From Chloroflexota bacterium (GTDB lineage: Bacteria; Chloroflexota; Anaerolineae; B4-G1; SLSP01): a DNA stretch of 8,080 bases. The notes below the pieces were generated by a model. That model was not told the DNA's origin and searched no databases. It saw only the letters and a list, made by a program, of their open reading frames with translations. Each line of letters opens with the position of its first letter. Position 1 is the stretch's first letter. Positions 1-5,794 of the stretch are shown here, one piece after another. The position numbers and the translations under genes were made by a program. Location: NCBI GenBank assembly GCA_022707725.1, contig JAKJAB010000147.1, forward strand, positions 1 to 8,080. The letters run 5' to 3'.

Positions 1-414
1 CGCCAGGTCGGCGGCGTGCTCCGGGTCCGCCAGGTAGAACTTGAAGGCGTTGGAGTCTGGCCCCTTGTCGAGCGTCCCCCGGATCAACTTGCGGGCTTCG
101 AGCATCTTGAAAGCGACCAGCCGGTTGAGGTGCGTGAAAGCCACTTCTTTGACCAGCTTCGCCACGGCTTCGGCGCGCGGCAGCCCGGCCTGCGCTTCGT
201 CGTCCAGGAAGCGCGCGACCCGTGTGTAGATCGCGCGCGTCTCCGCGTCGGCCTGCACCTGGGGCAACTTCTCCGGCGCATCCACGCGCCCGTCCGCGTA
301 GACGCCGTAGACGCCTTCCAATAGCTCCTGCGCCTCGCGCGTCAACAGCGCGCGGGCGTCCAGGGCCAGGTCGTGAATGCGTTTGCGTTGGACGTCACTT
401 AAAGCTGGTGGCAT
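1..414 (-). CDS. pglX: PglX-like BREX DNA methyltransferase, N-terminal fragment (runs off left edge)
   Basis: Reading from an ATG whose complement lies at 412-414, 138 codons are open to the first base of the window, so only the N-terminus is visible. PglX proteins are about 1,200-residue adenine-specific DNA methyltransferases that mark host DNA and are needed for BREX phage exclusion. The helical start of the protein and the stretch VAFTHLNRLVAFKMLEARKLI (residues 91-111, quoted from my own translation) resemble the N-terminal helical region of PglX and related Eco57I-like methylases. The methylase core (SAM-binding loop and NPPY-type motif) would lie outside the window and is not seen. 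A GAGGG motif at 418-422 (complement) sits only 3 nt before the ATG, which is rather close. The gene follows the 362-residue gene by 38 nt and belongs to the same minus-strand operon. The family call is from pattern memory. A DISARM-type methylase is the main alternative. Confidence 0.6.
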   Translation of the reverse strand, partial: MPPALSDVQRKRIHDLALDARALLTREAQELLEGVYGVYADGRVDAPEKLPQVQADAETRAIYTRVARFLDDEAQAGLPRAEAVAKLVKEVAFTHLNRLVAFKMLEARKLIRGTLDKGPDSNAFKFYLADPEHAADLA

Positions 415-452
415 GATCCCTCTATTCTGTATGGTGCAATGTCGTCTTTCAC

Positions 453-1541
453 TTATGAACGATTCGCTGTGTGAGCCGCGAGCCATTGCCGGCTTTCAGC
501 TCTGGCTTCCGGGGGAATATGGGCAGATTCGGCGCGCCTTTTGTGCATAATTGCCAACGTTTTCTCGTCATCTATCCATTTGGTCGGAATACCCCTATAT
601 GCCTGGAACCCTTTGACGTCCAGGGCGTAGATCAGGGTTTCACTCAACGCAAGCCCTGCCATATACTTGGCGCGATCACTCAGTTTGTAGTTGGGATGAT
701 CGGGCGATTCGCAGCCGCCTAACATCACCGCATAACCAGTCTCCACCTCAGAATACCCATACTGCGCTCTGAGCACGTTACCCACGTTGTACTGCTGGAC
801 GATAGCGCTTTTATCCCACAACTGCTGCGCCTTCTCTGCAGCGAGCGATTCTGTATAGTAACTGGTGGATGAGGTAACGTGGTACAAGCCCATCCAATCA
901 AAGAATTGTTTGACGGAAACCTGAGTCGTGTCAATATTCAACTCCCGCGCCAGTTTGGTCGGTGTGTAAAACTTCTCGTGGTACCGGAACTGCTTGCCAA
1001 AGGACATTTCCATCGACTCATAGTCACAGGGCGCACACTCAAGTTCGATGAGCACACGATAGGTAATCCGTTCGGGTTCCATTGCCTGGGCTTCGATCCA
1101 ATAGGGCGCTAAATGCGGCTGCTTTTCGAGTGAAAAATCAGCCAGCGTCAGCCGAGGCGGTTTTTGTTTTGGTTCCTTGACTTCATTCTGGATGGCAATC
1201 AGTTGCTGTTCCGCCCACTTCAGGGCTTCATCGGGTTCTACAAAGGACGAATTCGTGTGTTTGAAATGATCGGGCCGCTCAATGCACACCTCCCACCACC
1301 ACCACCACGATCCATCCCGGACCAACCGTATGGTTGCACGGTTAGGCGGAACATCACACTGCCAGGTATGAGAGCTGTACACCCAGGGAAGCGTGTAAAC
1401 TGACAGGTCTACTTCATCAGCTTGTTTGTGTCGCGCACTCTGGTACAGTATGGACCAGGCGTCGTTTATGAGTTTCTTTCTTTGCTGTTCCTGTTCCGGT
1501 GTCAAAGCCTGCGCTTCGGCTTCAGTGTTTGCTTCACTCAT
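453..1541 (-). CDS. Unrecognised 362-aa protein inserted in the BREX operon
   Basis: I do not recognise this family. The protein starts with a Glu/Gln-rich segment (residues 1-25). It carries a run of five tryptophans at residues 79-83 (GSWWWWWEV), encoded by five TGG codons at 1293-1307. It is rich in aromatic residues, has a lysine/proline-rich linker near 121-130, and has a possible helix-turn-helix around 192-221 (YTPTKLARELNIDTTQVSVK). No P-loop, nuclease or methylase motif and no membrane segment is visible. The start is ATG at 1541, with GGAGGG (complement of 1553-1558) 11 nt upstream. It lies between brxB and pglX on the same strand, where brxC would be expected in a type 6 BREX operon, but it is far too short for BrxC and has no Walker A. 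Its GC content is visibly lower than that of brxE, brxA and brxB, which suggests later acquisition. It could be a DNA-binding regulator, an accessory defence gene or an inserted cargo gene. Confidence 0.75.
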   Translation of the reverse strand: MSEANTEAEAQALTPEQEQQRKKLINDAWSILYQSARHKQADEVDLSVYTLPWVYSSHTWQCDVPPNRATIRLVRDGSWWWWWEVCIERPDHFKHTNSSFVEPDEALKWAEQQLIAIQNEVKEPKQKPPRLTLADFSLEKQPHLAPYWIEAQAMEPERITYRVLIELECAPCDYESMEMSFGKQFRYHEKFYTPTKLARELNIDTTQVSVKQFFDWMGLYHVTSSTSYYTESLAAEKAQQLWDKSAIVQQYNVGNVLRAQYGYSEVETGYAVMLGGCESPDHPNYKLSDRAKYMAGLALSETLIYALDVKGFQAYRGIPTKWIDDEKTLAIMHKRRAESAHIPPEARAESRQWLAAHTANRS

Positions 1542-1559
1542 AGATGGCTGTTCCCTCCG

Positions 1560-1610
1560 AAAAAACCGGCTGAAGCCGGTGTATACTTGTACACGCCGGC
1601 TTCAGCCGGT
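1560..1610 (-). terminator. 22-bp-arm hairpin followed by T6, between brxB and the 362-aa gene
   Basis: The arms at 1565-1586 and 1589-1610 pair over 22 positions with two mismatches (1580/1595 and 1583/1592) and a 2-nt loop. In the minus-strand direction the hairpin is followed by six T (complement of 1560-1565), as in an intrinsic terminator. Each arm also contains the smaller inverted repeat CCGGCT-GA-AGCCGG, as in REP-like palindromes. The last base of the brxB stop codon falls in the hairpin. The GGAGGG ribosome binding site of the next gene starts 2 nt after the T-run. It could end or attenuate BREX transcription before the 362-aa gene, stabilise the brxB mRNA end, or be a dispersed repeat that landed there. 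Confidence 0.7.
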
Positions 1611-2194
1611 CACTCCGTGTAGACTTTTGTATGATAACTGCCCCGGCCTTCGTTTTCTGCGATGCCCATAAAGCGGATGCCGCCGGCGTCGGCGAGGGCG
1701 GGCATGAAGAGCACGCAGGGGATGCGGATGTGGCCCTTCATCTCATCGAGCAGCTTGGAGACGCGGTAGAGGTTGGGGGCCAGCGCGCCGGCCCGCGTGA
1801 TGAAGACGAGCGTGCGATCCGGGTCGAGAGGTTTGAGCCGTTCGAGCAGCAACTCCGGCAGCGGCTGCCAATCGGGATCGGAAAGGTAGGTGTTGATCTG
1901 CGCCTGCGCCGCCTCGAAGCCGTCGCGCTGCTCCTTGCGCGTGACCGTCGCCACGCCCTCGCTGTTCTCGACGGACGTCCACAGCAACTCGGCCAGGGAG
2001 ATCGTCACCACGGCGCGGTCAGCTTGCTGTTCCAGACGGGTTTTGAGCAAACGCAATTCATTGCGCATCGCCCATTCCTCTTCGGGCGGATAGCAAAACA
2101 CGGCAAACGGCAGGTCGTGATAGATCGCGTGCCGCATCGGACGCGCCATCAAATCGGCTTCCAGGCCTTCAATCCGTGACTTCAACGTGCTCAT
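1610..2194 (-). CDS. brxB: BrxB, BREX protein of the DUF1788 family
   Basis: The 194-residue product has the length and layout of BrxB (DUF1788). Near the N-terminus is a segment like that family's 'LPF-x-x-x-CYPPEEEW' (residues about 28-41), followed by helices and the strand VVTISLAELLW. The C-terminal half has DRTLVFITRAGALAPNLYRV and IPCVLFMPAL, and it ends in GIRFMGIAENEGRGSYHTKVY. BrxB is a core BREX component with no known enzymatic activity, thought to act within the BREX protein assembly. The start is ATG at 2194, supported by a strong AAGGAGA (complement of 2201-2207) 6 nt upstream. It follows brxA after an 85-nt gap holding a short-repeat array, and it is GC-rich like brxA and brxE. 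Its stop codon touches the hairpin at 1565-1610. I am confident in the family. The role is known only at the system level. Confidence 0.82.
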   Translation of the reverse strand: MSTLKSRIEGLEADLMARPMRHAIYHDLPFAVFCYPPEEEWAMRNELRLLKTRLEQQADRAVVTISLAELLWTSVENSEGVATVTRKEQRDGFEAAQAQINTYLSDPDWQPLPELLLERLKPLDPDRTLVFITRAGALAPNLYRVSKLLDEMKGHIRIPCVLFMPALADAGGIRFMGIAENEGRGSYHTKVYTE

Positions 2195-2290
2195 TCACGT
2201 TCTCCTTCAGGCAATCACTAAAGCGTAAAACGTGAAACGTGAAGTAAGAAATCACGTTTCACGTTTCACGTTTCACGTTTCACGTTCTCC
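2194..2290. repeat. Tandem AACGTGA array with a 15-bp hairpin, bracketed by 12-bp direct repeats
   Basis: Five tandem copies of TCACGTT (AACGTGA on the coding strand) fill 2252-2286. A perfect 15-bp inverted repeat pairs 2228-2242 (AAACGTGAAACGTGA) with 2252-2266 around a 9-nt loop. The segment is flanked by identical 12-mers, TTCACGTTCTCC, at 2194-2205 and 2279-2290. One copy contains the brxB ribosome binding site and part of its start, the other the brxA stop codon. The arrangement looks like an 85-nt expansion or insertion in what was once a tight brxA-brxB junction. It may also affect mRNA stability or translation between the two genes. Confidence 0.8.
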
Positions 2291-3068
2291 CCAACAACAC
2301 CCGCGCATACTCCGGCAGCGTCTCCGCCGGGAACTCCAGCCGGATCACCGAGCCTGCCGCGTCATAGTGCAGCAGATGTTCTTGATGCGCCTCGATGAAC
2401 AGGCGCTCGACGCCGGAGACCGGCAGGAAGAACAAACGCCAGGCGTCGCTGCGCAGCACCAGGTCGCCGGAGCGTTCGCGCTGCTGCAACCACAGCGCAA
2501 TCATCGCAAAAGCCGGCGTCGCCAGGTAGATCGGGGCCAACTGCTTGTGCGCGGCCCCTTCCAGTACGCCGTAATCGCGGAGGGCGGCCATAGCATGGCG
2601 CGCCACGCGGGTCAGCGTCTCCTCGCCCCACGCCGTCGTCATCTTCCCCTCCGCTGCCCAGGTGCGCAGCGCGCGCTGGATCACCTCGACGGGCACGTCC
2701 GTATAGCCGCCGCTGCTGCGGGGATAGAGCACTTCGGTCACGAGATCGCGCAGCGTGCGGTCGTTCTGCGCCGAGAAGAAGTAGAGCAGCGGGTCCACCC
2801 ACTGCGCAGGCGCGCCGCCCTGCACCCACGTCACCAGCGCTGCGCCCACGCCAGGATCGTCGAAGTAACGCTGGCGGAAAATCGCCATAATGTCATTCAC
2901 CCGCTTGCGCGACGCCTTGCCGAAGACGTTCTGCTCGCGCAGCCGCGCCAGATTATCCGCTACGGGCTGCGTTATGTCCCACTCGGTGAGCAACACCCGC
3001 GTATCCGCCAGCAGCGCGCTGGCCTTGATCAGGCGGCTGGTGTAAATCGGTTTATCCGTTTCAGTCAA
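2280..3068 (-). CDS. brxA: BrxA, BREX protein of the DUF1819 family (TTG start)
   Basis: This encodes 262 residues from a TTG start at 3066-3068. The N-terminus, with its pattern Y-TSRLIKASALLADTRVLL and then the NLARLREQNVFGKASRKRVNDIM segment, matches the BrxA/DUF1819 layout. In that family a helical N-terminus leads into a winged-helix-like fold, and BREX-1 BrxA is reported to bind DNA. The rest is mostly helical, with LYFFSAQNDRTLRDLVTEVLYP in the middle and a C-terminal IRLEFPAETLPEYARVLL. The frame extends upstream to a GTG at 3120-3122, but those 18 codons translate the short repeats. The TTG has GGAGG 5 nt before it, so I prefer the TTG. It is somewhat longer than BREX-1 BrxA (around 200 residues). 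It lies between brxE and brxB, and its stop codon sits inside the last AACGTGA repeat unit. Confidence 0.8.
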   Translation of the reverse strand: MTETDKPIYTSRLIKASALLADTRVLLTEWDITQPVADNLARLREQNVFGKASRKRVNDIMAIFRQRYFDDPGVGAALVTWVQGGAPAQWVDPLLYFFSAQNDRTLRDLVTEVLYPRSSGGYTDVPVEVIQRALRTWAAEGKMTTAWGEETLTRVARHAMAALRDYGVLEGAAHKQLAPIYLATPAFAMIALWLQQRERSGDLVLRSDAWRLFFLPVSGVERLFIEAHQEHLLHYDAAGSVIRLEFPAETLPEYARVLLGRT

Positions 3069-3073
3069 GTTTT

Positions 3074-3078
3074 CCTCC
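3074..3078 (-). promoter_or_regulatory. Ribosome binding site that decides the TTG start of brxA
   Basis: The coding strand reads GGAGG-AAAAC-TTG, an ideal Shine-Dalgarno at 5-nt spacing. The upstream in-frame GTG at 3120-3122 has no comparable motif and would translate the repeat cluster, so initiation most likely occurs at the rare TTG codon. Confidence 0.75.
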
Positions 3079-3088
3079 GTTTGTGAAA

Positions 3089-3130
3089 CGTGAAACGTAA
3101 AACGTGATGACTTACGTTTCACGCATCACG
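3089..3130. repeat. Second AACGTGA-related repeat cluster with a 12-bp hairpin (brxE-brxA gap)
   Basis: A perfect 12-bp inverted repeat pairs 3089-3100 (CGTGAAACGTAA) with 3112-3123 around an 11-nt loop. A second 7-bp pair, CGTGATG at 3103-3109 with CATCACG at 3124-3130, overlaps it and would exclude it. The core units are the same GTGAAAC/TTTCACG words as in the brxA-brxB gap. There is no T-run, so it is a poor terminator candidate. It is more likely a dispersed repeat or an mRNA-processing structure. Confidence 0.7.
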
Positions 3131-3137
3131 ATCCTTG

Positions 3138-3701
3138 TTAATTCATCATCGCAAATGGTAATGCGCTTTCCAGATAGGCCCAGGCCAGCGTCCGCGCGCG
3201 GTGCTCGAGCGGATGCATCCCTTTGGGCGGCGACGGAATCTTGATCAACAGGCCGTTGAGCGGCAGTTCCTGGACAACTGTGTAGGGATAGGGCTGTCCC
3301 GTGAGGCGCAACAGCCGCTCGCGCAGCGCATCGAGCGTGGGAATGGGCGTGTCCAACTCCGGATCGATGGGCAGGCGGCGAAAGCGCAATTCCAGGCCGT
3401 CCTCGTTGTCCGCATCCAGCCGGTACAGATGCACCGCCGACGCCGGACACGCGATCTGATGGCGGCGCGTCGCCGCATGCAGCGCCAGCGAGCGCGCCGC
3501 GCCGGGCGGCGAGGCGGGAAACAGCCGGTCGAACACAAAGCCGGCCGGGGCTGTCAGCGCATCGTCGTCCCACCAGGCGAGGCTGTCGCGGTTGGCGGCG
3601 CGGGCGATGAGCAGGCGCAGGCGGAAAATCAACTGCGCGATTTCATCGAACCGGCGCGCTGTAGATTCAGTGCGGATCGTTTGGCCCATTGACGTTGTCA
3701 T
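3138..3701 (-). CDS. brxE: BrxE-like protein, first gene of the BREX operon
   Basis: The 187-residue product resembles BrxE, a small protein of unknown function found as the first gene of type 6 BREX operons. The recognisable part is residues about 22-66: RLRLLIARAANRDSLAWWDD, then DRLFPASPPGAARSLALHAA, matching the family's RLRLLVAR, WWDS and LFPRT-like signature. The C-terminal part is less familiar to me. There is no transmembrane segment or catalytic motif. Start choice is uncertain: ATG at 3701 has no good ribosome binding site, and ATG at 3689 (residue 5) is an alternative with a weak GGGA upstream. It is GC-rich, is separated from brxA by about 70 nt holding repeats, and is divergent from the NTPase genes. 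A promoter candidate lies at 3725-3753. The assignment comes from memory of the family and from the position upstream of brxA-brxB. Confidence 0.65.
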   Translation of the reverse strand: MTTSMGQTIRTESTARRFDEIAQLIFRLRLLIARAANRDSLAWWDDDALTAPAGFVFDRLFPASPPGAARSLALHAATRRHQIACPASAVHLYRLDADNEDGLELRFRRLPIDPELDTPIPTLDALRERLLRLTGQPYPYTVVQELPLNGLLIKIPSPPKGMHPLEHRARTLAWAYLESALPFAMMN

Positions 3702-3724
3702 CCCGGAAAGGTTTGATCGTTTAT

Positions 3725-3753
3725 AGTTTATCCTGATATGGGGAAATGGGCAA
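3725..3753 (-). promoter_or_regulatory. Candidate promoter for the BREX operon
   Basis: On the minus strand, TTGCCC (3748-3753) and TAAACT (3725-3730) are separated by 17 nt, each matching 4 of 6 bases of the sigma-70-type consensus. They lie about 24-50 nt upstream of the brxE start at 3701. The AT-rich intergenic setting supports it, but the match is modest. Confidence 0.4.
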
Positions 3754-3764
3754 ACTTTTGTCTG

Positions 3765-3797
3765 TTGACTTTTCTATTGGTAGTATTGGCATATAAT
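3765..3797 (+). promoter_or_regulatory. Possible upstream promoter (perfect TATAAT, weak -35)
   Basis: A perfect TATAAT stands at 3792-3797. The only good -35-like word, TTGACT at 3765-3770, is 21 nt away, longer than the usual 16-18 nt. If it is used, the transcript would have a leader of about 180 nt holding the inverted repeats described below. Confidence 0.35.
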
Positions 3798-3826
3798 GCC
3801 GATAATTTCACGGAAGGCGCTTTCTT

Positions 3827-3945
3827 GCTATACGCACCCCGCATCATCGTGAACATCGTGCGCTTGTGTGCTTCTCATTTTGACAGTCTGTAGAATTGGG
3901 TATAGCATGAGGGGTGCGTTGTGGAATTAAGCTATACACATCATC
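3827..3945. promoter_or_regulatory. Operator-like set of GCTATAC heptamers and an inverted repeat
   Basis: GCTATAC occurs at 3827-3833 and 3931-3937, and its reverse complement GTATAGC at 3900-3906. The last two face each other 24 nt apart. ACGCACCCCGCAT (3832-3844) is an inverted match, 12 of 13 bases, to ATGAGGGGTGCGT (3907-3919). CATCATC follows both plus-orientation heptamers (3842-3848 and 3939-3945). The middle heptamer overlaps the -10 of the promoter at 3880-3908, as expected of a repressor site. No regulator gene is identified. Confidence 0.5.
3880..3908 (+). promoter_or_regulatory. Candidate promoter of the two-NTPase operon
   Basis: A perfect TTGACA (3880-3885) is followed after 17 nt by TAGCAT (3903-3908), a 4-of-6 match to the -10 consensus. 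TATAGC at 3901-3906, with 15-nt spacing, is an alternative -10. Transcription would start near 3915, giving a leader of about 70 nt before the ATG at 3986. The heptamer GTATAGC covers the -10. Confidence 0.5.
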
Positions 3946-3985
3946 TTCATTTCTGATGAGCCACAATTGATAGCAGGAGCGGTTA

Positions 3986-5779
3986 ATGGTGAGTTCAGTG
4001 GTGTCCAAAGGTGTTTCGGGACAACTTCGCCGCCGTTTAGCAAAAGCACTATCGAGCTGCGGAATCTTTGAAAGCAATACCCGTCTTGAGGCCATTTTTG
4101 TAGATCAGCGGCTTTACCCGTGGCGCAACGATGTCCCAGAAGCTAAAAGCGTGAAGGATCGAGTTGCTCAAGTCATAGCTTTTCTCTGTGACCAATACAA
4201 TGATAGACAACAGAACGCACTCTTGTTGCTTATTGAAGTGCTGTCTGAAATGGTTGATTCACATGATAATCTCTATTCTGAACTCAAAGCCCTGTCAGCT
4301 GAATTAGAAAGCGCTTTATCGCCATCGTTGGCTCCACTGTCACCTATGCCTTCTCCGCCTTTTCCATTTGTAAATCGTGATGAGGAGATACGCCAATTAT
4401 TGAGTCCCTATGCGCCGCGATACGCCGTAGTGGATGCTCCTGCCGGTTATGGAAAAACAGAACTGCTGAAGAGACTGGCTAGCGAGTTTAAGAGTCGAAA
4501 CTGGCTGTGTGCCTACGTTAACGTGGCCGAATTCAGCGAGTTAGGCGAGTTGGTCAAAGCCTTGGCTGATATTTTGGGTGTAGCGCACTATGTGGATAGC
4601 GATTTGCCTATTTTGTATCGTTTGAGCAGTGCGCTAAACCGGTATTGGCAGGACTCGGTTAAAACTGAAAAGATACCTCAAGGTGTTATTTTATTGATAG
4701 ATTTCGACAAGAAACCGGAATGGTCGCTTTTTCAGCAACTAACGAATGAGTTACTTCCTACTACATACGAAAGCCTGAAATCACTTCGGTCTTTTTCAGA
4801 GGGACGCAACTTCCGTGTAATCATTGCAGGACGTCACTTGGCCTCTACTCCCGAGACACAAACCTACACAATTCCACTTTCTTCCCCATACCTTCTAGAG
4901 CCGTTTAGTTTCAAAGTCATTCGTGATTCTGTAAAGCAATATCTGACAGATCGCTACCAGGACGACGAAGTCTTACAAGTGGCAGCCCATGTATTCCATC
5001 TGACTGGAGGGCATCCTAGGTGTATTGCAAAAACCGTAGAGATGTATTCAGATTCAGGTTTACCAATAGAGGTGTTCCTGGATTTTCGCAAGCCTGAAAT
5101 CACAGAGATTGTACATACAACCGTTGCTGAAGTGATAAATGAACTTCCTGAAAGGTACTTTTACCTCCATGATGAACGCAACATACTCAGGCATCTCAGC
5201 GTCTATCGTTACGTGGACACGTCAATCTTGGGTGAAAACATCCAAAAACGAGACATCACTGAAGTTAAGGATGAATATGGACTCTGGGATGAGCTAGGAA
5301 GCACTTATTTGTTTCGTCCAGATGCCGGGCTTATCCGAGATGACATTGTACGTCGCTTGTTAGCTATCCAATGGCGCGATGAATGTCCCAACGAGTTTTC
5401 TGAAGCTTGCCGACATGCTCAAGATGTCTGCGCAGGCCGTATCCTGGAGTCCCCGCGTCAACCGGAGCAATGGGCGATCGAATACCTTTTCCAATCGTTA
5501 CAGCAACATAATCCCTACATAAACGGTGATAAAAGGGATTGTATTGCGAAAGAATTCTTTGAGGTCGTCGTTCCTGATATGCTGAGTAACTATGCACGGA
5601 TTGCGTATCCTGAATCTATGCGCGGCAAACGTGATCTGTTGTTGGATCGATTAACACGCACGATGAAACCAGAATACGATTGGGAATTTGAATATATGGT
5701 CAATTACACTCTGCGCGTATCTCAATATACTGACGAACCCTATCAAAAGTTAATCGCACAAATTCAAGATTACTTCTAA
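3986..5779 (+). CDS. EAD-like domain fused to a STAND-type P-loop NTPase
   Basis: The product has 597 residues. Residues about 12-107 form a helical domain (LRRRLAKALSSCGIFESNTR, PWRNDVPEA, NALLLLIEVLSE) resembling effector-associated domains. These are death-domain-like adaptors that join sensor and effector proteins in bacterial conflict systems. A Pro/Ser-rich linker (112-128) leads to the NTPase: FVNRDEEI (128-135), Walker A APAGYGKT (151-158), Walker B VILLIDFD (234-241), VIIAGRH (278-284) and GGHP (341-344), the last in the position of the STAND GxP motif. A winged helix is likely at about 396-462, then a helical C-terminus. No WD40, TPR or toxic domain is seen. ATG at 3986 has AGGAG 6 nt upstream. 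It is divergent from the BREX operon, 15 nt before the next NTPase gene, and lower in GC than the BREX genes. It probably acts as an ATP-dependent signalling switch in defence; the exact EAD type is uncertain. Confidence 0.8.
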   Translation: MVSSVVSKGVSGQLRRRLAKALSSCGIFESNTRLEAIFVDQRLYPWRNDVPEAKSVKDRVAQVIAFLCDQYNDRQQNALLLLIEVLSEMVDSHDNLYSELKALSAELESALSPSLAPLSPMPSPPFPFVNRDEEIRQLLSPYAPRYAVVDAPAGYGKTELLKRLASEFKSRNWLCAYVNVAEFSELGELVKALADILGVAHYVDSDLPILYRLSSALNRYWQDSVKTEKIPQGVILLIDFDKKPEWSLFQQLTNELLPTTYESLKSLRSFSEGRNFRVIIAGRHLASTPETQTYTIPLSSPYLLEPFSFKVIRDSVKQYLTDRYQDDEVLQVAAHVFHLTGGHPRCIAKTVEMYSDSGLPIEVFLDFRKPEITEIVHTTVAEVINELPERYFYLHDERNILRHLSVYRYVDTSILGENIQKRDITEVKDEYGLWDELGSTYLFRPDAGLIRDDIVRRLLAIQWRDECPNEFSEACRHAQDVCAGRILESPRQPEQWAIEYLFQSLQQHNPYINGDKRDCIAKEFFEVVVPDMLSNYARIAYPESMRGKRDLLLDRLTRTMKPEYDWEFEYMVNYTLRVSQYTDEPYQKLIAQIQDYF

Positions 5780-5794
5780 GGAAGGGGGTGTGTG

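Noticed and set aside
1..414. Left-edge fragment as the start of BrxC
   Set aside because: The visible 138 residues lack the BrxC N-terminal pattern and resemble the helical N-terminus of PglX-type methylases instead.
1631..2179. Plus-strand frame of 182 codons opposite brxB
   Set aside because: It is the antisense shadow of brxB, with low-complexity His/Arg/Gln content and no family resemblance.
2252..2286. AACGTGA units as a CRISPR array
   Set aside because: The 7-nt units are directly tandem with no spacers, and no cas gene is present.
2232..3086. Long plus-strand frame of 284 codons opposite brxA
   Set aside because: It is antisense to a recognisable BrxA. Its product is rich in Arg, His and Gln, as expected of a shadow of a GC-rich gene, and it starts in the repeat array.
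3089..3130. Overlapping inverted repeats as an RNA pseudoknot
   Set aside because: No linker would remain to cross the 12-bp stem, so both helices could not form together. Alternative hairpins from repeated words explain it.
3201..3692. Plus-strand frame opposite brxE, and the minus-strand frame 3112-3573 overlapping it
   Set aside because: Both overlap the BrxE-like frame and give Arg/Ala-rich sequences without known motifs.
3796..3852. 18-codon plus-strand leader frame after the TATAAT
   Set aside because: It has no ribosome binding site and no attenuator-like codon run.
3844..4095. Minus-strand frame of 83 codons across the start of the EAD-NTPase gene
   Set aside because: It overlaps the promoter, the operator-like repeats and the well-supported start of the plus-strand gene, and its product resembles nothing I know.
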